A DNA stretch of 64,000 bases, taken from positions 1-64,000 of the forward strand of contig NZ_SJDT01000002.1 in assembly GCF_004331995.1 (NCBI RefSeq). Reading direction: 5' to 3'. This stretch comes from Arcanobacterium bovis. Lineage in GTDB: Bacteria > Actinomycetota > Actinomycetes > Actinomycetales > Actinomycetaceae. The notes below the pieces were generated by a model. It saw nothing but the letters and a program-made list of their open reading frames with translations, had not been told where the DNA came from and searched no databases. Below, in pieces: positions 8,203-16,410 of this stretch; position 1 is the first letter of the stretch, and every line of letters starts with the position of its first letter. Both the position numbers and the translations under genes were made by a program.

Positions 8203-8820
8203 TTATTTCAGGAGCCGTATTACTTGAGGCTCTAGGAGAAATATTGGGTTAATGTAGGCATTTGCGGCGGTTTTAGCTCCCCAATGAAGACAGATTCGCA
8301 TTGAACAGTGTCCGATTAGCACAGATCCAATAGGATCAGATCGTTTTACCTCAGTGCCTACCGGAAGCTCACTGTAGACAGGTTCGTAAGTGGTGCGTAT
8401 GCCTGATTCGTGAGTAATTGACAGCACTGGGCGAAAATTGATTTCTCCAACGAAACTTACGATGCCGTCGTCGGGAGCGTAAACGGTCAGGTCAGACGCT
8501 ACTTTGAGATCGACGCCGCGATGCGCGCTTTCCCAATCATGCTCGCCGATCTGAAAGGGGCGAACTACCGTGCAACCATTTGAAAGCGGGCAAGAATACG
8601 GCCGCTTGGGCAGCGGATTTAGGAGTGCATCTATGGAGTCCTCCCAAGTTGGGGTGGGATCGCCAATGAGCTCTTTGAAATTGCCTATAGTGTGGGAGCG
8701 CTGGTTTAGGCTGAGGTGGTTTTGCGTTGCAATTGCTTGTGGCATGTCAAAATATTGACATGCAAAAAGAGAAGCGCTGCAGGTCAGGGCGTAAATGCTT
8801 CGAATAATAGATTTAGACAT
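8203..8820 (-). CDS. Exported M23 family metallopeptidase (LytM-type)
   Basis: A 205-residue exported protein with an N-terminal hydrophobic signal (about 5-25); Cys21 in SLFACQ could be a lipoprotein cysteine, though Phe at -2 is unusual. The C-terminal half is a peptidase M23 domain: HRGVDL (His100, Asp104) gives two zinc ligands and CLHWG (His179) the third. The residue two before that third ligand, normally a catalytic His in the HxH motif, is Cys177. Peptidases of this family cut peptidoglycan cross-bridges; non-catalytic members act as activators. The reading frame is open upstream to 9084, but those residues do not look like protein and ATG 8820 gives a proper signal peptide. Placement between xerC and rpsB is usual in actinobacteria. 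Confidence 0.82.
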   Translation of the reverse strand: MSKSIIRSIYALTCSASLFACQYFDMPQAIATQNHLSLNQRSHTIGNFKELIGDPTPTWEDSIDALLNPLPKRPYSCPLSNGCTVVRPFQIGEHDWESAHRGVDLKVASDLTVYAPDDGIVSFVGEINFRPVLSITHESGIRTTYEPVYSELPVGTEVKRSDPIGSVLIGHCSMRICLHWGAKTAANAYINPIFLLEPQVIRLLK

Positions 8821-9296
8821 ATAGGTATCTTGGCGCCGAATGGTTTGAGTTTGGGTGGCGCGGGTATGAGCTGTGGATTGGATAGCCGAAACGCGAAGCT
8901 GTGGACAAGAAGCGAGAGAAGAATCGACCCGAGATGTTTGTACTGGAAACACACTAGGAAAGGCGCGGGAACGGAACGAGAAGAACTCAGGAAAAGGGCG
9001 CGAGAAACGTAGCGAAGAACGAAGCCCAAAAAGATAGCGAATATGTCGGTTCACACATTGATTTTTCTGCGATCTAACTAGCATTTTCGCGCCATTCTTG
9101 AGTAGACTAAAAAGGCTGTCGAGTATGAATCGAGTGTTCTGCTCCAGACTTCGCGTATGCCTCGCCTTCGGGGTTATCTATTTTCGGTGCGAATTCGTTT
9201 CGCGTAAGTAGGTAAATGCATGCCAGGGTCTGAAAACAATTCCGTTTTCAGATATCAACCGATAATCGCGGTTCGCCGCACTAAGAAAGGACGACC
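8821..9296. other. Intergenic region between M23 peptidase and rpsB
   Basis: This 476-base gap holds the divergent promoters of the peptidase and of rpsB-tsf, a strongly purine-biased tract on the plus strand (about 8947-9024) and the rpsB leader hairpin at 9229-9252. I could not place a convincing -35/-10 pair. Confidence 0.5.
9229..9252 (+). promoter_or_regulatory. Perfect stem-loop in the rpsB leader
   Basis: TCTGAAAAC at 9229-9237 pairs with GTTTTCAGA at 9244-9252 around a six-base loop, 44 bases before the rpsB ATG. It lacks a T-run, so it is not a terminator. Leaders of rpsB in gammaproteobacteria bind S2 for autogenous control; a similar role here is inference. Confidence 0.45.
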
Positions 9297-10148
9297 ATGG
9301 CAGTCGTTACCATGCGCCAGCTGCTTGAAGCTGGTGTCCACTTCGGTCACCAGACCCGTCGCTGGAACCCAAAGATGAAGCGTTTCATTCTCAATGATCG
9401 CAATGGCATCTACATTATTGATCTTCAGAAGACGGTTGAAGACATCAACCGCACTTATGACTTCGTGAAGGAAACTGTTGCTCACGGCGGCAACATCCTT
9501 TTCGTTGGCACCAAGCGCCAAGCTCAGCAGCCTATCCGCGAGCAGGCAGAGCGCGTTGGTATGCCTTACATTAACGAGCGCTGGCTCGGTGGTATGCTCA
9601 CCAACTTCCAAACCGTTCACGCACGTATTCAGCGTCTGAAGGAACTCGAACTCATCGATTTCGATGACGTCGCAGGCTCAGGTCGCACCAAGAAAGAACT
9701 TCTCATGATGCGTCGTGAGAAGGAGAAGCTTGACCGCACTCTCGGTGGTATCCGCGATATGGCCAAGACGCCTTCGGCTATCTGGATTGTTGACACCAAC
9801 AAGGAGCATTTGGCAGTTGCCGAAGCTAAGAAGCTCAACATCCCAGTTGTTGCTGTGCTCGATACTAACTGTGATCCTGATGAAGTTGATTACGCTATTC
9901 CAGGTAACGACGACGCTATCCGCTCAATCGAAATTCTTACCCGCGTCGTTGCTGACGCTGTAGCTGAGGGCCTTCTTGCCCGTGGCGGCGCAAAGGGCAA
10001 CGTTGAGCAGGTTGAAGAAGAGCCAATGCCAGAGTGGGAGCGCGAAGTTCTTGCTGGTGAAGGTGAAACTGCTCCTGCTGCTGAAGCTGCTGAAGAAGCC
10101 GCTACTGAAGAAGTAGCTGCAGAAAAGACCGAAGAACCACAGGCCTGA
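9297..10148 (+). CDS. rpsB: 30S ribosomal protein S2
   Basis: Protein uS2 of the small subunit, 283 residues. The conserved N-terminus [20 protein letters not shown] and the segment [11 protein letters not shown]-like ([13 protein letters not shown]) identify it. After about residue 235 there is an actinobacterial-type acidic tail rich in Glu and Ala. ATG at 9297 follows AAAGGACG at a good distance. It begins the rpsB-tsf operon, with tsf 26 bases downstream. The codon use is strongly biased, as expected for a highly expressed gene. Confidence 0.98.
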   Translation: MAVVTMRQLLEAGVHFGHQTRRWNPKMKRFILNDRNGIYIIDLQKTVEDINRTYDFVKETVAHGGNILFVGTKRQAQQPIREQAERVGMPYINERWLGGMLTNFQTVHARIQRLKELELIDFDDVAGSGRTKKELLMMRREKEKLDRTLGGIRDMAKTPSAIWIVDTNKEHLAVAEAKKLNIPVVAVLDTNCDPDEVDYAIPGNDDAIRSIEILTRVVADAVAEGLLARGGAKGNVEQVEEEPMPEWEREVLAGEGETAPAAEAAEEAATEEVAAEKTEEPQA

Positions 10149-10174
10149 AAACCTAAATTTCCGGAGGGAAAATA

Positions 10175-11026
10175 ATGGCAAACTACACTGCCGCAGACAT
10201 CAAGGCGCTTCGCGATAAGACCGGCGCTGGCATGCTCGACGTAAAGAACGCTCTTCAGGAAGCTGAAGGAGACGTTGCAAAGGCTGAAGAAATTCTTCGC
10301 CTCAAGGGACTCAAGACCGCTGCAAAGCGCGAAGGTCGCACCGCATCGGACGGTCTCGTTCTTTCCAAGATTGTTGACGCTGAAGATGGCCAGATTGGTT
10401 ACATCGTCGAAGTAAATTCCGAAACCGACTTTGTTGCCAAGAACGAGAAGTTCATCGCGTTTGCGCAAGAGATTCTCGATGCCGCTGTTGAAGTTGGCGC
10501 AACCACCGTTGAGGAAGTTCTTGCTGCTCCTCACGCAGATGGAACGATTGCTGATCGTGTCAATAACTTCATTGGCGTTATCGGTGAGAAGCTTGCTGTG
10601 GGTCGCGTTGAGGTTATCAAGGGTGCTCACCTTGAGTCCTACATGCACCGCACTGCAACCGATCTTCCGCCACAGGTCGCCGTGATTGTGGCTACCGACG
10701 ACGCCGCAGCTTCCGTTGCGCACGACGTCGCAGTCCACATCGCTGCACTCAGCCCAGAGTACTTGACCAGTGAGGATGTTCCAGCTGAAGTTGTTGAGAA
10801 CGAGCGTCGTATTGCTACTGAGCTCACCCTTGCAGAAGGAAAGCCAGAAAAGGCTGTGCCAATGATCGTTGAAGGTCGCCTCAAGGGCTTCTTCAAGCAG
10901 ATCGTGTTGGTAGAGCAGGCCTTTGCGCGCGATCCAAAGCTTACGGTTGGCCAGGTTATCGCTTCGTCTGGCGGTAAGGTAACCGACTTCGTACGCGTAC
11001 GCGTTGGAGAGTCTGCAGCTGAATAA
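10175..11026 (+). CDS. tsf: Elongation factor Ts
   Basis: EF-Ts exchanges GDP for GTP on EF-Tu during translation. The 283-residue protein begins with the UBA-like domain (ADIKALRDKTGAGMLDVKNAL) and contains the conserved SETDFVAKNEKF in its core domain. ATG at 10175 is preceded by GGAGGG, a strong ribosome binding site. It closes the rpsB operon, as the strong terminator at 11055 shows. In most actinobacteria pyrH follows tsf directly; here about 5.5 kb of other genes intervene. Confidence 0.98.
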   Translation: MANYTAADIKALRDKTGAGMLDVKNALQEAEGDVAKAEEILRLKGLKTAAKREGRTASDGLVLSKIVDAEDGQIGYIVEVNSETDFVAKNEKFIAFAQEILDAAVEVGATTVEEVLAAPHADGTIADRVNNFIGVIGEKLAVGRVEVIKGAHLESYMHRTATDLPPQVAVIVATDDAAASVAHDVAVHIAALSPEYLTSEDVPAEVVENERRIATELTLAEGKPEKAVPMIVEGRLKGFFKQIVLVEQAFARDPKLTVGQVIASSGGKVTDFVRVRVGESAAE

Positions 11027-11054
11027 TCTGTAGCTCATATTCGTGTGAGTATTT

Positions 11055-11089
11055 AGCGGGCAATAGCGAAAGCTATTGCCCGCTTTCTC
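11055..11089 (+). terminator. Rho-independent terminator of rpsB-tsf
   Basis: A perfect 13-base-pair stem (11055-11067 with 11072-11084) closes on a GAAA tetraloop and runs into TTTCTC. It lies 29 bases after the tsf stop. Confidence 0.92.
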
Positions 11090-11143
11090 ATTAAATGCAT
11101 GTCGAGTTTGGATACTATGTATGGATACACAAGCACAATCCAC

Positions 11144-11172
11144 TTGCGACAGTATACCCCCTAGGGTATTAT
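11144..11172 (+). promoter_or_regulatory. Promoter with a CsoR/RicR/CstR-like operator in its spacer
   Basis: A -35 hexamer TTGCGA (11144-11149) and a -10 hexamer TATTAT (11167-11172) are separated by 17 bases. An inverted repeat ATACCC-N4-GGGTAT (11154-11169) fills the spacer and touches the -10. Operators of copper- or persulfide-sensing CsoR-family repressors have this TACCC...GGGTA form, so repression by promoter occlusion is likely. No csoR-like gene is in the window. The start of the Cys-rich gene is about 90 bases downstream. Confidence 0.6.
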
Positions 11173-11267
11173 TGGCTGTGTAATGAGAATGAGCGATTTT
11201 TCGATCTCGCATAAACTTAAAGTGCTACGTGCTCTGATGTACGCAGTATCAAAGAGAGGAGCTACCT

Positions 11268-11426
11268 ATGTGTAGCGAAGTTACATGTTCTACTTGCGGC
11301 AAAGCTACCTGGGCAGGTTGCGGTCAGCATATTGAATCCGCTTTAGCGGGAGTGCCACAGTCTCAGCGTTGCACCTGCGAGAAGACAAGCAATGGTGGAT
11401 TTTTCGGCCGGATTTTTGGTCGTTAA
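11268..11426 (+). CDS. Small Cys-rich protein (52 residues)
   Basis: ATG at 11268 is preceded by AGAGGAG at 11255-11261. The protein carries six cysteines (2, 7, 10, 18, 35, 37): CSTCGKATWAGCGQH followed by VPQSQRCTC, then a short Gly/Phe/Arg-rich tail. I recall similar short proteins with CxxCGKxTWxGCGxH...VPxxxxC in many bacteria, without a known function; this is recollection, not a search result. The cysteines and His21 could bind a metal such as zinc or copper. The CsoR-like operator in its promoter points to metal or reactive-sulfur stress. It is too short for most automatic gene finding. Confidence 0.72.
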   Translation: MCSEVTCSTCGKATWAGCGQHIESALAGVPQSQRCTCEKTSNGGFFGRIFGR

Positions 11427-11439
11427 ACAGTAACGATCT

Positions 11440-11530
11440 GTTGCGACGAGCAGCTGCTCGTCGCAACTCAGCTGCTCGAGCAGTCGCGAAATCGGCTGTT
11501 CGCGTAGTAGCAAAAACGGCTACTCGAAAA
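11440..11530. repeat. Cluster of adjacent palindromes
   Basis: A perfect 28-base palindrome spans 11440-11467 (left arm GTTGCGACGAGCAG). It is followed by the 12-base palindrome CTGCTCGAGCAG (11472-11483), then CGCGAA...TTCGCG (from 11485) and AGTAGC...GCTACT (about 11507-11525). The GAGCAG/CTGCTC element recurs in the first two. There is no T-run behind them. The cluster separates the plus-strand Cys-rich gene from the convergent ECF transporter genes, so a bidirectional transcription block is possible. Confidence 0.6.
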
Positions 11531-11608
11531 GCATTGTCAGTTGGTGCCCACTTGAACTCGTGCGTTAGTTTATAGCTTTCTAGGCTAACAGCTTACTAAG
11601 ACCTGCGG

Positions 11609-13225
11609 CTACACTAGCTCGTAAAATACGTCAGCGCAGGCGTTCATGAGTTCCGTATCATGCGTGACGAGAATGACCACCTTGTTCTGGCTCGCGAGTG
11701 ACTTGAGCGCCGTCGCCACCGATTGCAAATGCTTGTAATCGAGTCCGGATGTTGGCTCGTCAAAAACATAAATATCTCTGTCCATGAGGCATGCCGTTGC
11801 GACGACGAGTCGCTGTTTTTGCCCGCCAGATAGCGCAAGCGGGTGCTTATGGCGCACATGGTCGAGATGAAATAATTTCAGAGTTTTGTCAATTTCCGCA
11901 ACGGAATGTCGATTCGTTTTCGTAACGTTGCCGATCATGAGTTCTGCTTCTACAGAATCAGAAAACAGCTGACGATTGACGTCCTGCATCACAAAATACG
12001 ATCTGGCAAGCCGATCACGTGCAGAGAGCTTGTGCCCGTCGAGGAGAATTTCTCCTTGACGATGTTTGTGAAGTCCAACGAGCGTTCGGTTCAGGGTCGT
12101 TTTGCCAATCCCGTTCTTGCCGCCAATAGCACTGACTTTCCCACGTGCAAAAGTTACGTCTGGGATTTGAATGAGTCTGTGCCGATCATGCAGGGCAATC
12201 GCGACGTCACACAGTTCCAGACCGCTTGTCGCCTGCTCGCAAGGGAAGTGCGACGGCGTCGTACGCTCAGTGGCGGGCAGCGCTCGCCCCGCGGCAGGCA
12301 CAGCTCGCTCCACACCCGGCGTCGCCCCTTCAGCAGACGGCGTTGCGCCTTCACTCGGAATTACCTCGGAGGATGCAAACTTGTGCATTTCGGTAGCGGA
12401 AATCTTCAACCGTGCTCTTGGGTAGCTCGCCGATACTTGTGGCCGGCTCAACTTGCGCAAACCGAAACGCAACCGGGCGTCGTCGTCCATCGCAAAGAAA
12501 TCATCGGCAGTGAGATCGGCTTGAAGCGTTTTGTCGATGACGAGCGCACGATCGATAATTCCCTCGAGGAAATAAAATCGGTGCTCAGCGATCACAATTG
12601 TGGCACCGCTTTGTTTAATTTTCTCAAGCGAGATGCGGAAAGTCTCGATGCTCGCTGCATCAAGACTAGAGGTGGGCTCGTCAAATACGTAGATGTCGGG
12701 CTGTTGAACGTATGCAGCCGCGGTGGCAACTGCCTGCCTTTCGCCGCCGGAGAGTGCGAATAGTGAGCGATTGAGGAGATGACCAACGTTCAACTCGGCC
12801 GCACCCCGCTGCACCTGCTGTCTGATTTTAGGAGGGCTAACGGCGCGATTTTCCAAGGAAAAGGCGAGTTCAGAGCGTACGTTTGTGGTAAAGAATTGCG
12901 TATTTGGATTTTGAAACACATTCGCTACGTGCTGCCCAGTGCGCCACAGCGGTTCCTTGCTCGGAGAAAAAGTGCCGGCGCTACTGTGGAGTTTTACTTC
13001 GCCGCGGAGAACGCCGTCGTTGTAGTGCGGGATCAGCCCGTTAATGAGCTTGAGGAAGGTCGATTTTCCGCCGCCGGAAGGACCTGTTACCAGCACACAT
13101 TGGCCGCGTGGAATGCGAACGTCCAGGTCAAGAATTGGTTCGTTGCGTTCGGCCGCAGCTGAATCTGCATTACCGTATGCGAAGCGCAGCGCGTCGAATT
13201 CAATGCAGAGTTCACCTGTTGTCAT
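11609..13225 (-). CDS. ECF transporter fused ATPase (two ABC domains)
   Basis: A 538-residue protein with both ATPases of an energy-coupling-factor importer in one chain. Domain 1 has Walker A GPSGGGKST (48-56), signature LSGGERQ (158-164) and Walker B IYVFDEP (178-184). Domain 2 has Walker A GGKNGIGKTT (368-377), LSGGQKQR and IYVFDEPTSGLD. Between them lies a linker with a five-fold seven-residue repeat (292-326). It powers uptake of a vitamin, metal or other micronutrient bound by the S component. It is the last gene of a three-gene minus-strand operon, starting one base after the ecfT stop. Fused A components are common in actinobacteria and Firmicutes. Confidence 0.9.
   Translation of the reverse strand: MTTGELCIEFDALRFAYGNADSAAAERNEPILDLDVRIPRGQCVLVTGPSGGGKSTFLKLINGLIPHYNDGVLRGEVKLHSSAGTFSPSKEPLWRTGQHVANVFQNPNTQFFTTNVRSELAFSLENRAVSPPKIRQQVQRGAAELNVGHLLNRSLFALSGGERQAVATAAAYVQQPDIYVFDEPTSSLDAASIETFRISLEKIKQSGATIVIAEHRFYFLEGIIDRALVIDKTLQADLTADDFFAMDDDARLRFGLRKLSRPQVSASYPRARLKISATEMHKFASSEVIPSEGATPSAEGATPGVERAVPAAGRALPATERTTPSHFPCEQATSGLELCDVAIALHDRHRLIQIPDVTFARGKVSAIGGKNGIGKTTLNRTLVGLHKHRQGEILLDGHKLSARDRLARSYFVMQDVNRQLFSDSVEAELMIGNVTKTNRHSVAEIDKTLKLFHLDHVRHKHPLALSGGQKQRLVVATACLMDRDIYVFDEPTSGLDYKHLQSVATALKSLASQNKVVILVTHDTELMNACADVFYELV
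12248..12352 (-). repeat. Five-copy 21-base tandem repeat in the ECF ATPase linker
   Basis: Residues 292-326 read as five seven-residue units: EGATPSA, EGATPGV, ERAVPAA, GRALPAT, ERTTPSH. The DNA therefore carries a degenerate 21-base tandem repeat. It joins the two ABC domains and is probably a flexible linker whose length may vary between strains. Confidence 0.7.
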
Positions 13226-13226
13226 A

Positions 13227-13952
13227 TCAGAGCGCTCCTCTCACTGCGGCGAGAAATATGCCGACAAACACCGTTAACACAGCATAAGCACATAGATCAC
13301 GCCATGTGATGCCAATTTCCACCACTGAAGTGGCGCGATGCGGAGCTCCAAGCCCGCGCGTCATTGCTGAGGCCGAAATATTATCCGCAATTTGCAATGT
13401 GCTGCCCAAGAGCGGCACCACCAAGTATTCAGCAGTGAGCAGCGGATTGAGCAAGAAATGCCAAGGTGACGTGAACAATCCGCGCAGGCGCATGGCATCC
13501 CATATTGCACGCGCTTCGCTTAGAACCGCGGGAAAGAATCGAAACATTGTTGCAATGGGAATCGTGAACGAGCGCGGCAGTCGCCAACGCTCAAGTGCTG
13601 CGAGTAGTGCCGCAGGTTCGGTGCTCATGAGTAGCCAAGCGTTAATCGCCACGATGATGCTCAGTCTAATCCCGTACTCGCCGATAATGAGCGCAATATC
13701 AGATAAAAATGATGTGGTGAGCACACCACATGCTAAGGCCAGGGCAAAGACTGCCAGCAGTGAGGCTGCAAAGAGCAGAAGTTTCCAAAGGCGATCAGCA
13801 ATAATCAAAAAGAGGGTGATAACCAGTGCCGACACTGTTACGGGAAACTTCACCACGCTAATCGTGCACAGTCCAACGACGACGGCGAGCACGATTTTCG
13901 TGCGCGGATCAAGTCGCGTTCGGGCAGGGGTTGCACAATCTGACCTTTGCAT
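13227..13952 (-). CDS. ecfT: ECF transporter transmembrane component EcfT
   Basis: The 241-residue membrane protein couples the ATPase to the substrate-binding subunit. About five membrane segments are visible, and the two short coupling motifs of the family are present: WDAMRLRG and ASAMTRGLG, each with the Ala-x-x-Arg-Gly pattern that contacts the ATPases. The ATG at 13952 lies just after the stop of the S component (four bases between). The open frame extends upstream to 14060, but that part overlaps the preceding gene and has no membrane-protein character. The gene runs into the ATPase gene with one base between stop and start. Confidence 0.87.
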   Translation of the reverse strand: MQRSDCATPARTRLDPRTKIVLAVVVGLCTISVVKFPVTVSALVITLFLIIADRLWKLLLFAASLLAVFALALACGVLTTSFLSDIALIIGEYGIRLSIIVAINAWLLMSTEPAALLAALERWRLPRSFTIPIATMFRFFPAVLSEARAIWDAMRLRGLFTSPWHFLLNPLLTAEYLVVPLLGSTLQIADNISASAMTRGLGAPHRATSVVEIGITWRDLCAYAVLTVFVGIFLAAVRGAL

Positions 13953-13956
13953 ATGC

Positions 13957-14553
13957 TTAGGCAATTCCGGCTTTCTCAAAGTGCTTTCGCACGATCTTTT
14001 GCCCGATAACTGAACCAAATATGGAGAATACGAAGATTCCCAGTGCAATTGATGCCACAAAAATTGGGTTGAGCGAAAGTTCGATCACGTCCTGTGCATA
14101 TTGCACGGATTTCTCCCGCGAATTGACGAGCATATCTTGATAGTTCTCAGCGCTCAACCAAATCGGAATGATTGGGCCGAGTGCCCAGAGTTGAAACACT
14201 GGATAGGCCCAAAAATTTGCCTGCCGTGAGCGATATTTTCCTGCGCCAATAATGAGTTCGGCAAGAAGCGAGCAGATTACCACTAACACTAGCGAGGGCC
14301 ACCCGTGAATCATCGAGATGAATATGCCGAATATGATGCCAAAAAGGGTTACCATTCCGCCATGTTTGATACGAGCTAAGAACAGTTGAAAGACGATTCC
14401 GCCGAATGGTGCCGAAATGACGAGCGCCAAGTAGATCCACAGTGGTCCAGCTGCGGCTAAGGCATTGAGAGACATCGAAATAAAATAAAGAACCAAAAAC
14501 ACGCCAATATTAATGAGGTCTTTTGGCGACATTGAAAAAGTCGTGTGTGGCAT
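13957..14553 (-). CDS. ECF transporter substrate-binding (S) component, MptD/Trep_Strep-like
   Basis: The 198-residue hydrophobic protein has about five to six membrane segments. It begins SPKDLINIGVFLVLYF, and the pattern GGMVTLFGIIFGI, then GKYRS and a C-terminal SIFGSVIGQKIVRKHFEKAG, fits the MptD/Trep_Strep group of S components. The substrate of that group is not known to me. ATG at 14553 has a weak AATGGAA behind it; the frame stays open further upstream to 14832, but those Arg-rich residues overlap the MFS gene and are spurious. It opens the S-T-A operon, an order that makes this a self-contained, group I type ECF importer. Confidence 0.82.
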   Translation of the reverse strand: MPHTTFSMSPKDLINIGVFLVLYFISMSLNALAAAGPLWIYLALVISAPFGGIVFQLFLARIKHGGMVTLFGIIFGIFISMIHGWPSLVLVVICSLLAELIIGAGKYRSRQANFWAYPVFQLWALGPIIPIWLSAENYQDMLVNSREKSVQYAQDVIELSLNPIFVASIALGIFVFSIFGSVIGQKIVRKHFEKAGIA

Positions 14554-14674
14554 TTTTCCATTCTCTGGTTCGAAAATTTTAGTGACAGCAAAATACGCTA
14601 ATGCACAATTATATGGGAAAAACTTAGGCTTTGCAGAAGAAATTTGGCTGGAAGCTCGGTTACGACGAAGGGTA

Positions 14675-16378
14675 CTACTTCGCCGTCGTCTTCTTGCGCG
14701 ATGACGACGCTTTCCTACGCAGAACTTTTGAACGCGATCTTGGCTTTCGAGCCGTCGCAATTTTGGACTTTGTTCCGTGGCGATCGTGATAGCCATCGCG
14801 CCAGAAAACAAAAGCAAGAATGAGGGCGGCAATAAGGATCATCGCGATTACTACGTATGCTGTGGCAATTCCGAAGTACCAGCTTGCAGTGGTAGGAGTG
14901 CCACGGGTGGCGAAAAATACTGCAGTTACTAAGGCTGTTCCAATTGCGGTTGCCATGCGCTGAGCAGTTTGAATCACTCCACCAGCGGTTCCACCGTGAT
15001 TTGCCGGAACGTCGATCATAGCTTGGGTTTGATTCGCAGAGCCGATGGCGCCGCCTCCAAAACCAGTGAACAGAAGCGGGAGTGCGAACCACCAGAATGA
15101 TGCGCCAAGATGTACGCTCCACACCACGATAACCATCCCAAGGACGCCGAATAGGATTAGGGCAAGCGCGAATGCTTGAATACCGCGCCCGTGGTCGTAG
15201 GATCGCTTGCCAGCCCACATCGCTGCATACGCTGAAATAAGCGCATTAGGTAAGGTCACCAGTCCAGAAGCGAGTGCGGACACTCCGAGCCCATCTTGTA
15301 GAAAAATTGCCAGAACCACAAACATGGCCGGAGCGCCGAGGAATTGGAGTGCTGAAATCGCCGTTGAATAGGAAAAAGATCGGATTCGAAAGAGATCGAG
15401 ATCTACCATCGGGAGTTTGCCGCGCGTCTTGTAGCGGTGTTCCCACCACACCCATCCGGCGAGCAAAGCTACTCCGGCAAGAATCACCAACCATTTCCAC
15501 CAGCTTGCATGGATGATGAACGGCAACATGATTGCCAGCACGGAGATACCGAGCACCGTCATACCGATTGGATCGAGATCTATACCTTTGCGATCATTTT
15601 GTGGCTCACGCGCGAGAGCGGATGAATCGCTTGGAACCTCGCCTTTGTTACAAACCTGCTCAGCTTTCTTTTCGTTTTGCGTATCTGATGTGTTCTTTCG
15701 CTTCGAAAATCGCCACATTTTTCTCAGACGCCGCAGCTCAGTCCCGAAAGGTAGCCACGTTAAGGCAAGAATGACGCCGACGACTCCCAATGGCGCGTTG
15801 AACGCGAATGAGATTCGCCATCCTAAATCGGCACCAAAAAATGCGATAAAAAGTCCCGATAGAACTGGACCGGCAGCTACTGACATCGACACTACGAGCC
15901 CAAAGTATGCAAAAGCTTTGGCTCTGCTGCGACCGTTGAAGTATTGAACGATGAGTCCAGTGATTTGCGGTGAGAATATGCCCGAAGAAACACCTTGAAC
16001 AAAACGCAATAGATTCAGCGTTAGCGGCGAGTCGGCAAATCCAAGTGCCAACGATGAAACCGTAAATATTGCCAAGCCAAACGCAAAGACGAATGAGCGA
16101 CCAAAGATATCACCTAAACGACCTGCTGGAACGAGTGTGATGCCGATGCCCAAGGTGTAGCCAGATAATACCCACTGCAGCTGCGAATCAGTGGCGTGGA
16201 GCGATTCTTGCATTGCTGCTAAGGCGGTGTTGACCGACGACACTTGCAATAGGGACATCATCAACGAGACTAAGAGCACCACGAGAATTTTGTTGCGGTC
16301 GTAAGTGCGCGGTGAACCTTCGATGTGGATAAATCGTGAGTTGGTGCGCGTATGGGTGCTGCTGGATAACTCGTGCAT
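14675..16378 (-). CDS. MFS transporter, DHA2 (14-TM) drug exporter type
   Basis: A 567-residue permease of the DHA2 group, which exports drugs or cationic compounds using the proton gradient. The conserved loop GRLGDIFGR after the second membrane segment, and WVLSGYTLGIGITLVPAGRL just before it, are typical. A long charged cytoplasmic loop (about residues 208-260, Lys/Glu-rich) splits the two halves, and the C-terminus is a basic tail rich in Arg, Lys and Ser. The ATG at 16378 is chosen; a TTG at 16393 is possible, and neither has a good ribosome binding site. Substrate cannot be predicted. A terminator-like hairpin lies directly upstream (16411-16438). Confidence 0.87.
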   Translation of the reverse strand: MHELSSSTHTRTNSRFIHIEGSPRTYDRNKILVVLLVSLMMSLLQVSSVNTALAAMQESLHATDSQLQWVLSGYTLGIGITLVPAGRLGDIFGRSFVFAFGLAIFTVSSLALGFADSPLTLNLLRFVQGVSSGIFSPQITGLIVQYFNGRSRAKAFAYFGLVVSMSVAAGPVLSGLFIAFFGADLGWRISFAFNAPLGVVGVILALTWLPFGTELRRLRKMWRFSKRKNTSDTQNEKKAEQVCNKGEVPSDSSALAREPQNDRKGIDLDPIGMTVLGISVLAIMLPFIIHASWWKWLVILAGVALLAGWVWWEHRYKTRGKLPMVDLDLFRIRSFSYSTAISALQFLGAPAMFVVLAIFLQDGLGVSALASGLVTLPNALISAYAAMWAGKRSYDHGRGIQAFALALILFGVLGMVIVVWSVHLGASFWWFALPLLFTGFGGGAIGSANQTQAMIDVPANHGGTAGGVIQTAQRMATAIGTALVTAVFFATRGTPTTASWYFGIATAYVVIAMILIAALILAFVFWRDGYHDRHGTKSKIATARKPRSRSKVLRRKASSSRKKTTAK

Positions 16379-16410
16379 AGATGAAAATCGCAATCTTTGG
16401 ATGGATACGC

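Noticed and set aside
8821-9084. 88-residue N-terminal extension of the M23 peptidase
   Set aside because: The extension is Arg/Ser/Phe-rich without a recognisable domain, whereas ATG 8820 starts a normal signal peptide.
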